In this document: in pieces, positions 8,608 to 14,625 of the stretch
Layout: every line of letters starts with the position of its first letter
Position numbering within the stretch: position 1 is the stretch's first letter
From: Clostridiales bacterium
GTDB taxonomy: Bacteria; Bacillota; Clostridia; Christensenellales; UBA3700
Direction: 5' to 3'
Assembly (NCBI GenBank): GCA_014799645.1
Contig: JAAVHQ010000009.1
Coordinates: 1 to 28,717 of the forward strand
DNA: 28,717 nucleotides
Program-made: the position numbers and the translations under genes
The notes under the pieces: model-generated
Told to the model about the DNA's origin: nothing
Databases searched by the model: none
The model's input: only the letters and a program-made list of their open reading frames with translations

Positions 8608-9027
8608 TTACTCTGATTTCTCTAAGGTAAATGAGAAACTTCCTGCGTTGCATTTGCCGTCTGATTCAATTATTATATAAATTGTTTTATTGCCAGTAAA
8701 TGCTTCGGTTTTTCCTTCAACAGAACCGTCGGATCCAATTTCAAATAAGTCTAGTTTTTCATCATTGAAGTCGTAGTAAACTTTTATATTTCCTTCTTTA
8801 AGCGTTGCATTATAAGTTATAGAAGCTTTATTATCGCCTGTGTTTCTAAATTTTATAACGTACGTTCCGCTGAAAGCGTCGAATGAAACGGACGCTTCAG
8901 TTGGGGAGTTTATCGTTGTCATTATGTTCGCGCTATAATTACTTACGTATTTGGTTCCGCAAGCAGACAGCGCAAAGCACAATACCAACATCACCGTTAC
9001 AATGATTGCGTTCGCAAATTTTTTCAT
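8608..9027 (-). CDS. Small predicted lipoprotein
   Basis: 139 residues. MKKFANA, a hydrophobic core and the lipobox LSAC (Cys23) mark a lipid-anchored exported protein. The mature part of about 115 residues alternates beta-prone stretches (SVSFDAFSGTYVIKF, IYIIIESDGKCNAGSFSFTL) like a small beta-sandwich; I do not recognise the family. AAGGAG precedes the ATG. It starts 14 nt after glyQS on the same strand without a terminator, so it is probably co-transcribed, though a functional link with tRNA charging is unlikely. Confidence 0.82.
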   Translation of the reverse strand: MKKFANAIIVTVMLVLCFALSACGTKYVSNYSANIMTTINSPTEASVSFDAFSGTYVIKFRNTGDNKASITYNATLKEGNIKVYYDFNDEKLDLFEIGSDGSVEGKTEAFTGNKTIYIIIESDGKCNAGSFSFTLEKSE

Positions 9028-9041
9028 ATATTTGCTCCTTT

Positions 9042-10430
9042 TTAGTATTCCAATCTCTTTGCAAGATAGTTTTCGAGATCAATCAAAGAAATACGTTCTT
9101 GTTCCATAGAATCGCGTTCTCTTACGGTGACGCAGTTGTCTTCCAAAGTCTCGAAGTCGACGGTTACGCAATAAGGCGTGCCGATTTCGTCTTGACGGCG
9201 GTATCTCTTGCCGATTGACGCGCTTTCGTCGTAAGTAGCCGAGAATTTTTTGGAAAGGTTTCTATAAATCTCTTCGCTCTTTTCGCCGAGAGCCTTTTTC
9301 TGTAAAGGAAGCACTGCGACTTTATACGGAGCGATTGCAGGGTGGAAGTGCATTACGACACGGCTGTCGCCGACTTCGAGTTCTTGCTCTTCATAAGCGT
9401 TGCAAAGCAGCGCAAGCACCATTCTTTCTACGCCGAGCGATGGCTCGATAACGTAAGGTACGTACTTTTCATTGGTGACAGGGTCGGTATATTCGAGATT
9501 CTTTCCGCTGACTTTTGCGTGAGCGTTGAGATCGAAATCCGTTCTGTCTGCAATACCCCAAAGTTCGCCCCAACCGAACGGGAATTTGAATTCAAAGTCC
9601 GTCGTAGCGTTGGAGTAGTGGGAAAGTTCCTCGGGGTCATGGTCGCGGAGTTTAAGGTTTTCCGCCTTAATACCCAAGCCGAGCAACCAGTTTTTGCAGA
9701 ATTCTTTCCAGTATGCGAACCATTCAAGGTCTGTTCCGGGCTTGCAGAAAAATTCAAGTTCCATTTGCTCGAACTCTCTAACGCGGAAAATAAAGTTGCC
9801 GGGGGTGATTTCGTTTCTAAAAGATTTGCCTATTTGACCGATACCGAAAGGCACTTTCATACGCGAGGTGCGTTGTACGTTGAGGAAGTTGACGAAAATA
9901 CCTTGCGCCGTTTCAGGACGGAGATATACGGTATTCGTGCTGTCTTCGGTTACGCCTTGGAAAGTTTTGAACATAAGGTTGAACTGTCTTACGCCCGTAA
10001 AATCGCATTTTCCGCAGTTGGGGCAAGGAATAGAGTTGTCGGCGATGTATTTTTCCATCTTTTCATTTGACCAACCGGCAATCGTCACGTCAAGTTTCTT
10101 ACGAGAGATATAGTCTTCAATAAGATTATCCGCTCTGTGTCTTGTCTTACAGCTCTTGCAGTCCATAAGTGGGTCGGAAAATCCGCCGACGTGACCGGAT
10201 GCCACCCATACGTTTGGGTTCATAAGTATTGCGCTGTCAAGACCCGTATTGAGGGTATTTTCTTGCACGAATTTTTTCCACCAAGCGCGCTTAACGTTGT
10301 TTTTGAGTTCCACGCCCAAAGGACCGTAGTCCCAAGTATTTGCCAAACCGCCGTAAATTTCGCTGCCTGCGAAAATAAAACCTCTGCCTTTGCAAAGCGC
10401 GACGAGTTTATCCATAGTCAAATTAGCCAT
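9042..10430 (-). CDS. glyQS: Glycyl-tRNA synthetase, single-chain (dimeric) type
   Basis: 462 residues. It charges tRNA-Gly in the cytoplasm. The class II core is clear: N-terminus GRGFIFAGSEIYGGLANTWD, a zinc-ribbon-like CKSC...CPNCGKC insert, motif 2 region with FRNEITPGNFIFRVREFEQM, motif 3 GVERMVLAL, and an anticodon-binding C-terminal domain (about 355-462). The chosen start is the ATG at 10430, preceded by AAGGAG at a 5-nt distance; a longer in-frame reading beginning 7 codons upstream would include the ribosome binding site. The upstream gap to the divergent gene is short and no T-box leader was seen. Confidence 0.97.
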   Translation of the reverse strand: MANLTMDKLVALCKGRGFIFAGSEIYGGLANTWDYGPLGVELKNNVKRAWWKKFVQENTLNTGLDSAILMNPNVWVASGHVGGFSDPLMDCKSCKTRHRADNLIEDYISRKKLDVTIAGWSNEKMEKYIADNSIPCPNCGKCDFTGVRQFNLMFKTFQGVTEDSTNTVYLRPETAQGIFVNFLNVQRTSRMKVPFGIGQIGKSFRNEITPGNFIFRVREFEQMELEFFCKPGTDLEWFAYWKEFCKNWLLGLGIKAENLKLRDHDPEELSHYSNATTDFEFKFPFGWGELWGIADRTDFDLNAHAKVSGKNLEYTDPVTNEKYVPYVIEPSLGVERMVLALLCNAYEEQELEVGDSRVVMHFHPAIAPYKVAVLPLQKKALGEKSEEIYRNLSKKFSATYDESASIGKRYRRQDEIGTPYCVTVDFETLEDNCVTVRERDSMEQERISLIDLENYLAKRLEY

Positions 10431-10470
10431 ATTATCTCCTTGAATAAGCAAATGTATTTTATACTCTAAT

Positions 10471-10499
10471 AGTTTAATAAATTATGCATTGCTTGTCAA
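10471..10499 (-). promoter_or_regulatory. Likely glyQS promoter
   Basis: On the - strand TTGACA (10494-10499), 17 nt and TAAACT (10471-10476). The -10 is imperfect; a TATAAA closer to the gene has no good -35 at the proper distance. Confidence 0.4.
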
Positions 10500-10596
10500 A
10501 TATATAGTAACATTTTTATTATTATTTGCTTATTATAGACTAGAAGGAAAGGGCAGGAAACGCAACTTTCTTTCAAAAACTATGGAGGAAATTGTA

Positions 10597-10815
10597 ATGA
10601 CGAACTTTAACGATTGTGGTTGCGCAAGCAATCAATGCTATACCAATGAATGTTCGAACAACAACGGCTGCGGATGCAACTGCTTGTGGCTCATCATCCT
10701 TTTGATGTGCTGCGGTTGTTGCGGTGGAAACGGCTGTGGCTCTAACAAGAGCAACGGTTGTGATTGCTGCTGCATCATCCCGGTAATCGTAGCCCTCTGC
10801 TGTTGCTGCAAGTAA
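10597..10815 (+). CDS. Cysteine-rich small protein of the Clostridial 'high-cysteine' type
   Basis: 72 residues, 20 of them Cys, in runs CGC, GCGCNC, CCGCC, DCCC and a terminal CCCC. Two short hydrophobic stretches (LWLIILLM and IIPVIVAL) separate the clusters. The start is the ATG at 10597, 10 nt after GGAGG; the in-frame extension upstream is rejected because it contains this site. I recall similar short proteins in Clostridia carrying the misleading automatic name 'chorion class high-cysteine HCB protein 13'. The function is unknown. Metal binding, disulfide cross-linking or membrane association are all possible. It has its own terminator and is monocistronic. Confidence 0.8.
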   Translation: MTNFNDCGCASNQCYTNECSNNNGCGCNCLWLIILLMCCGCCGGNGCGSNKSNGCDCCCIIPVIVALCCCCK

Positions 10816-10850
10816 TCGGTAGGCATAATCCAAACAGAACTACATAAGAT

Positions 10851-10879
10851 AAAAGCGTCCTCGTAAGAGGGCGCTTTTG
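10851..10879 (+). terminator. Intrinsic terminator of the cysteine-rich gene
   Basis: A 12-bp stem with one G-T wobble (10851-10862 with 10867-10878), loop GTAA, T-run at the end. It can also end the - strand gene at 10895, because an A-run opens the stem. Confidence 0.85.
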
Positions 10880-10881
10880 AA

Positions 10882-10897
10882 TATTGAACAGTGTTCA
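10882..10897. repeat. Palindromic 16-mer, copy 1
   Basis: TATTGAACAGTGTTCA. It covers the stop codon of the - gene at 10895. The second copy lies at 11252-11267 and differs by one base. Confidence 0.6.
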
Positions 10898-11152
10898 GTC
10901 AGCTTTTTCTTCTAAAAATTTCTTATATTTCTTTTGATAATTCGTAAAGTTGATTATTTCCCAAACAGTGTCCACGATAAACACCGGTAGGAATATATAA
11001 AGCGTAAATTGTAGATATAGGTCGCTAAACACAGCGACGAAAGCCACCCAGATTATAAAAACAATCGAGGTAATCAACCCTTTGAATATTCTATAAGGCA
11101 ACGGTTTAATTGAAAAACTTAGCCACCATGTCAAGAAATTATACTTTTGCAT
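10895..11152 (-). CDS. Small two-TM membrane protein
   Basis: 85 residues. Two hydrophobic segments (about 22-42 and 46-64) follow a Trp/Phe-rich start (MQKYNFLTWWLSFS), and the tail is Lys/Glu-rich and probably cytoplasmic. I do not recognise it. No Shine-Dalgarno sequence is visible before the only ATG, and a large hairpin lies just upstream (11169-11211). A TTGACT inside that hairpin and a TAGTAT six bases before the ATG raise the possibility of a leaderless message. The coding length and composition look real but support is modest. Confidence 0.6.
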   Translation of the reverse strand: MQKYNFLTWWLSFSIKPLPYRIFKGLITSIVFIIWVAFVAVFSDLYLQFTLYIFLPVFIVDTVWEIINFTNYQKKYKKFLEEKAD

Positions 11153-11168
11153 AGTCTTATACTATCAC

Positions 11169-11215
11169 AGTGAGAAGAAAAAAGTCAAATTTATTGACTT
11201 ATCTTCTCACTTTTT
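11169..11215. terminator. Large two-tier hairpin with T-run
   Basis: Outer arms AGTGAGAAGA/TCTTCTCACT (11169-11178, 11202-11211) and inner arms AAGTCAA/TTGACTT (11182-11188, 11194-11200). TTTTT follows on the + strand, so it could terminate + transcription. On the - strand it lies just upstream of the small membrane protein and could be a leader hairpin or operator. Confidence 0.6.
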
Positions 11216-11251
11216 CACTATTACTTCTTTACTATTCACTACAAATTCTCG

Positions 11252-11267
11252 TATTGAACATTGTTCA
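11252..11267. repeat. Palindromic 16-mer, copy 2
   Basis: TATTGAACATTGTTCA, 15 of 16 identical to 10882-10897. The core TTGAACATTGTTCAA is a perfect palindrome with a one-base centre. It lies about 90 nt upstream of the tspO-like gene. Confidence 0.6.
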
Positions 11268-11354
11268 AATATGACATTTATATAAATATTTAATACTGAA
11301 TCGATAAAAATCAAAGAAAGTCATATCCGCTATATTTATCACATATTCTTTAAT

Positions 11355-11816
11355 ATGTCGAAGATTAAATGGTTGTGGAGTGTGGCTATTGCGATGGGTA
11401 TAGTGCTAATCTATGCTTCGCTTAGTTCGTATTTCATAAAAATTGACGATTGGTACAACGGACTTTCATTGCCCGCGATAATTTTACCGCCATTGGGAAT
11501 GACAATCGCGTGGAGTATAATTTATATTATCAATATTACGGTAATTGCTAGGACGATTTATTACAAGTATTATCTATACTTATTGATTCCGATTTGCATT
11601 TTGGGAATTACGAATATAATTTGGTGTATGGTCTTTTTCACGTTCCATTCGATTGTGGGCGCATTTGTCGTGTTGATATTGCAGACTCTTTTGAGCGTAG
11701 CGATATTTATTATGTTGATAAGGGAAGATTGCATATCAATGATTTTTTGGCAAGTCAACCTCGTGTGGTATCTTTACTTGCTTTGTCTAATATGGGGACT
11801 TGTCTTAGGAAAATAG
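11355..11816 (+). CDS. TspO/MBR-family membrane protein
   Basis: 153 residues with five hydrophobic segments, the family's usual size and count. The diagnostic stretch after TM1 is visible: DDWYNGLSLPAIILPP followed by AWSIIYI, matching the family pattern W-Y, K/S-P, P-P, W-x-x-L/I-Y. The aromatic TM5 (WYLYLL) also fits. TspO proteins bind porphyrins and other hydrophobic ligands in the membrane; the bacterial role is unsettled. The TM2 region is less canonical than in proteobacterial TspO. The start lacks a visible Shine-Dalgarno sequence. It is not in an evident operon. Confidence 0.78.
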   Translation: MSKIKWLWSVAIAMGIVLIYASLSSYFIKIDDWYNGLSLPAIILPPLGMTIAWSIIYIINITVIARTIYYKYYLYLLIPICILGITNIIWCMVFFTFHSIVGAFVVLILQTLLSVAIFIMLIREDCISMIFWQVNLVWYLYLLCLIWGLVLGK

Positions 11817-11835
11817 TCGTTTTATGTAAAATTAC

Positions 11836-11864
11836 TTGATATATCTTTTATTATAATATATAAT
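11836..11864 (+). promoter_or_regulatory. Strong promoter for the ECF S component-coaX operon
   Basis: TTGATA (11836-11841), exactly 17 nt and a perfect TATAAT (11859-11864). Transcription would begin near 11871, leaving a leader of about 195 nt before the ATG at 12065. Confidence 0.75.
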
Positions 11865-11870
11865 TGTGTA

Positions 11871-12064
11871 TGGCAGTACAATTAGACCTTAGCGAACAAC
11901 TCTAATCCAAATAAAGATAGAGATTGTTTGAGCTTATGGTGAAGAAAATATGTAATGCCGATAGGCTAACAGTATTAAGTCCGACCAAAATTGAGCGTAG
12001 CCGAAATTTTGCGTTTGGTCGGCACGAAGATGGCTATCCGAAAGGAAGTCAAGCGAGGTATTTT
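11871..12064 (+). promoter_or_regulatory. Structured 5' leader, riboswitch-like candidate
   Basis: Hairpin 1 pairs AACAACTCTA (11895-11904) with TAGAGATTGTT (11918-11928), one bulge. Hairpin 2 pairs CCGACCAAA (11981-11989) with TTTGGTCGG (12014-12022), and a rival pairing AAAATT/AATTTT lies inside it. A weak closing helix GATAG/CTATC (11960-11964, 12034-12038) surrounds hairpin 2. No T-rich terminator is present, so any control would act on translation, close to the GAGG at about 12054. I could not match it to TPP, FMN, THF, preQ1, lysine, or cobalamin consensus patterns from memory. An alternative is that part of the leader is translated from an ATG at 11936, since that frame is open into the gene. 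Confidence 0.4.
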
Positions 12065-12757
12065 ATGAATAATTCAAGAGTGGACAACAACCCGCAACGC
12101 AGGTCGAAGAATCTTGCAATTTTGGCGCTAATGCTTGCGCTGACAATATTCTTTTGCTTTCAACCGATACCGATACCAGGTGGAGTAACGCTCGCATTTA
12201 TGATATTGCCGTTGCTCATTATCGCGCAAGGCTACGATTTCAAAATGACGATAATTCTTGCCGTGTTGATGGCGACAATCAATCAAATCGCGTGGTATAC
12301 GACCAAAGCGGCAAGCCCATTGGCGTCTATATGGCAAAATCCGATAGTGTGTATGATCCCGAGAATACTCATAGGCGTGGCGAGCTACTTTATGGGGTAC
12401 GGACTTAGGAAGGCATTTTTGCATCCCAAGTACGAAGAGGGCGAGAATGGTGTGAAAATTCTTGTCAACTCAAAGGAAATATATGCAAAAGACAGCATAA
12501 TCAGCGGAATTAGCACTGCAGTAGGCGTGGTGGTAAACACATTCTTTTGCGGACTGTTTACAGTCTTGCTCTACAACGGACGTATACTTACCAACGGCAC
12601 GCAGATAGGTATAGAGTACGTTCTCACGTGGTTTGGCATCAACTTTGTGATAGAAATTATCTCATTTACGTTGATTGTACCGCCGATTATACTTGCATTG
12701 CGCAAGGCTAGATTAGTGCCTCAGCCTGTCATGGGCAAAGAAAGAAATATGGAGTAG
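12065..12757 (+). CDS. Putative ECF-transporter S component (substrate-binding membrane protein)
   Basis: 230 residues from the ATG at 12065, chosen for the GAGG 7 nt upstream. An open frame extends 47 codons further, but those codons lie in the structured leader. About six hydrophobic segments are seen; the N-terminal pattern (PIPIPGGVTLAFMILPLLIIAQ), a loop with PLASIWQNPIVCMIPRILIG and a conserved glycine-rich membrane stretch resemble vitamin-uptake S components. Such proteins capture a vitamin and work with a shared energising module that is not in this window. The next gene, coaX, overlaps its ribosome binding site with this stop codon, so the two are translationally coupled. This makes pantothenate or a related precursor a plausible substrate (inference). 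Confidence 0.72.
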   Translation: MNNSRVDNNPQRRSKNLAILALMLALTIFFCFQPIPIPGGVTLAFMILPLLIIAQGYDFKMTIILAVLMATINQIAWYTTKAASPLASIWQNPIVCMIPRILIGVASYFMGYGLRKAFLHPKYEEGENGVKILVNSKEIYAKDSIISGISTAVGVVVNTFFCGLFTVLLYNGRILTNGTQIGIEYVLTWFGINFVIEIISFTLIVPPIILALRKARLVPQPVMGKERNME

Positions 12758-12760
12758 AAT

Positions 12761-13534
12761 ATGCTATTAGTAATAGACGTAGGCAATACCAATATAAAAT
12801 TAGGCGTATACGACAAAGACGTGCTCGCGCATTCGTGGCGACTGTCTGTCAAGACTATAAGGACTGCGGACGAGATAGGAATCGTCCTCGCAGGTCTTTT
12901 TGATTCGGCAAAATTGGATATGAAAGGCTTCGACGGCATAATAATGTCGTCCGTGCAACCTGCGCTCAACTATACTATTGAGCACGCTTGCGAGTACTAT
13001 TTGGGCAAGAAGCCTATGATGATAGGCGTCGGCATCAAGACTGGACTCAATATCAAATACAGCAATCCGCAAGAAGTGGGCGCGGACAGAATAGTCAACA
13101 GTGTGGGCGCATACAAACTCTACGGCGGACCTTGCATTGTCGTGGATTTCGGAACGGCGACTACCTTCAACGTAATTTCAGAGAAAGGCGAATTTATGGG
13201 CGGTTGCATAGCGCCGGGAATTATAACGGCTCTTGAAGGACTTGTCAACAACACCGCAAAACTTCCGAGAGTGGAAATAACCAAGCCGGACAGCATAATT
13301 GCTAAGAATACTGTCGCAGGAATACAGGCAGGTATGACCTATGGGTATACGGGTCTTGTAAAGTACATTATCCAAAAAATCAAAGAAGAGAGCGGTTGGA
13401 GCAACGCGAAAGTCATAGCGACGGGCGGACTTAGCGAAATCGTTCTCAACGTCGAGGGCGACAAGTTGGTTGACGTAGTGGATAGGTCGTTGACGTTAAA
13501 AGGACTAAAACTCATTTACGATATGAACGTATAA
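12761..13534 (+). CDS. coaX: Type III pantothenate kinase
   Basis: 257 residues, normal length. It phosphorylates pantothenate with ATP, the first step of coenzyme A synthesis. The ASKHA-fold motifs are all present: N-terminal phosphate loop DVGNTNIKLG, EVGADRIVNS with the conserved Asp, DFGTATTFN, the CIAPGI segment and adenosine site VIATGGLSE. The ATG begins 3 nt after the upstream stop and its GGAG lies within the end of the upstream gene, so this is an operon with the S component. The next gene begins 27 nt later. Confidence 0.96.
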   Translation: MLLVIDVGNTNIKLGVYDKDVLAHSWRLSVKTIRTADEIGIVLAGLFDSAKLDMKGFDGIIMSSVQPALNYTIEHACEYYLGKKPMMIGVGIKTGLNIKYSNPQEVGADRIVNSVGAYKLYGGPCIVVDFGTATTFNVISEKGEFMGGCIAPGIITALEGLVNNTAKLPRVEITKPDSIIAKNTVAGIQAGMTYGYTGLVKYIIQKIKEESGWSNAKVIATGGLSEIVLNVEGDKLVDVVDRSLTLKGLKLIYDMNV

Positions 13535-13561
13535 ATATATCAATATAGAAGGTACGTATTG

Positions 13562-14539
13562 ATGAAAGCTTATAAAATAAGAATAACGGTATTACTGTCA
13601 TGCGCGCTTGTACTTCTCGTATTAGGGTGCGTATTTTGCGCTTATCCCTATGGATTTGCGTCTATGAGCGTAAACGTAGCAGTTGTCAACGAAGTGAAAT
13701 TAGTGAACGACAACGGCGATTGTTATTTAGAAGGTACGCTCAAAAACAACGGTAAAAGGCAAGCGGAAATCAGAGATATAATCGTGTATTGCCAACCGAC
13801 GAATTTTGAAGGCGAAGAGGTAGTATTGACTTTGGAGCGAGGCGGAGTAATACTCGCTCAGGACGATACTTACGACTTTGCAAGAACGGGTCTACAGTTC
13901 ACTACCGACAGCGCGGAAAATGCGTATAGCGTAAGAAGAATAGAGGTAAAGGCGATGGACGGCGGAGTATTTTTGCTCTATCAAAGCACGCGACCCGCGC
14001 TTAGCGTTTTCGCAGTGGTATTATGCTTCTTGGCAGCGTCGGCGCTCGTATTGATTAGTATCGCTTTGCTTGGATACGTGATAAAAGGCAGCAAGAGAAT
14101 CAAGTTGTCAAAAGACGCTATCAAGGAATTTTCCAAAGCGGCGTTCCTTCTCGGAGCGATATGTCAAAAGGGCGAGGGTAATTCGAACAGGACGTTTTTA
14201 TCCACTTTGCGCGGAGCGTTCAGGGCAATTTTCACAGGCGTAAAAGTATACAGAAATTATGAGCAAGCGGTATTGTTGGATATGGTTTTGACCGAAAACG
14301 GACTGTATATTGAGCGTAGCGATAAAGACGTAATAATCGTCAAAAATATGAAGTTGCTGACCAAAGAGAAAATCGACCCATACGTTGAGCGCGTCAAAGT
14401 GTCAAGCGACAATACCAACGTCGTAATGGATTTTTGCAACGGCAGTTACATAGTAATCGACGTCAGAAGCGCAAGCGTATCCAAAGAGAGGATAACGGCT
14501 CGTCTTAAAGCGTTATTCTACAACAACTACAATAAATAA
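13562..14539 (+). CDS. Unknown two-TM protein with extracytoplasmic and cytoplasmic domains
   Basis: 325 residues from the ATG at 13562 (GAAGG upstream; a TTG one codon earlier is less likely). TM1 is at about 8-28, an outside beta-rich domain of about 115 residues follows (EGTLKNNGKRQAEIRDIIVY, like the FxxG-type 'LEGTLKNNG' of Ig-like folds), TM2 at about 143-174, and a cytoplasmic part of about 150 residues ends in alternating strands (NVVMDFCNGSYIVIDVRS) and a helix. No known motif. It follows coaX at 27 nt, so it may share that transcript, but a role in CoA synthesis is not supported. Confidence 0.82.
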   Translation: MKAYKIRITVLLSCALVLLVLGCVFCAYPYGFASMSVNVAVVNEVKLVNDNGDCYLEGTLKNNGKRQAEIRDIIVYCQPTNFEGEEVVLTLERGGVILAQDDTYDFARTGLQFTTDSAENAYSVRRIEVKAMDGGVFLLYQSTRPALSVFAVVLCFLAASALVLISIALLGYVIKGSKRIKLSKDAIKEFSKAAFLLGAICQKGEGNSNRTFLSTLRGAFRAIFTGVKVYRNYEQAVLLDMVLTENGLYIERSDKDVIIVKNMKLLTKEKIDPYVERVKVSSDNTNVVMDFCNGSYIVIDVRSASVSKERITARLKALFYNNYNK

Positions 14540-14551
14540 TTGCGATTTCAC

Positions 14552-14582
14552 TTGACGGGAATAGCCATTATAATAGTATAAT
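14552..14582 (+). promoter_or_regulatory. Likely promoter of the 14626 gene
   Basis: TTGACG (14552-14557), 19 nt and TATAAT (14577-14582). A second TATAAT begins at 14569 but its spacing to TTGACG is only 11 nt. Confidence 0.5.
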
Positions 14583-14625
14583 AACTAAGTAAAGTAATAT
14601 AAACAATATACATAGAGGTAAAGAA

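Noticed and set aside
9342..10070. 242-residue open frame on the + strand inside glyQS
   Set aside because: Antisense shadow of glyQS, low-complexity Phe/Val/Glu composition.
10431..10596. T-box leader for glyQS
   Set aside because: The gap to the divergent gene is too short and no T-box sequence is seen.
11254..11268. LexA box TTGAACATTGTTCAA
   Set aside because: GAAC and GTTC are separated by 3 nt, not the 4 nt of the Firmicute LexA box, and neither neighbour is an SOS gene.
11924..12064. N-terminal extension of 47 residues for the ECF S component
   Set aside because: It starts with TTG without a good ribosome binding site and covers the structured leader; GAGG supports the ATG at 12065. 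An ATG at 11936 remains possible.
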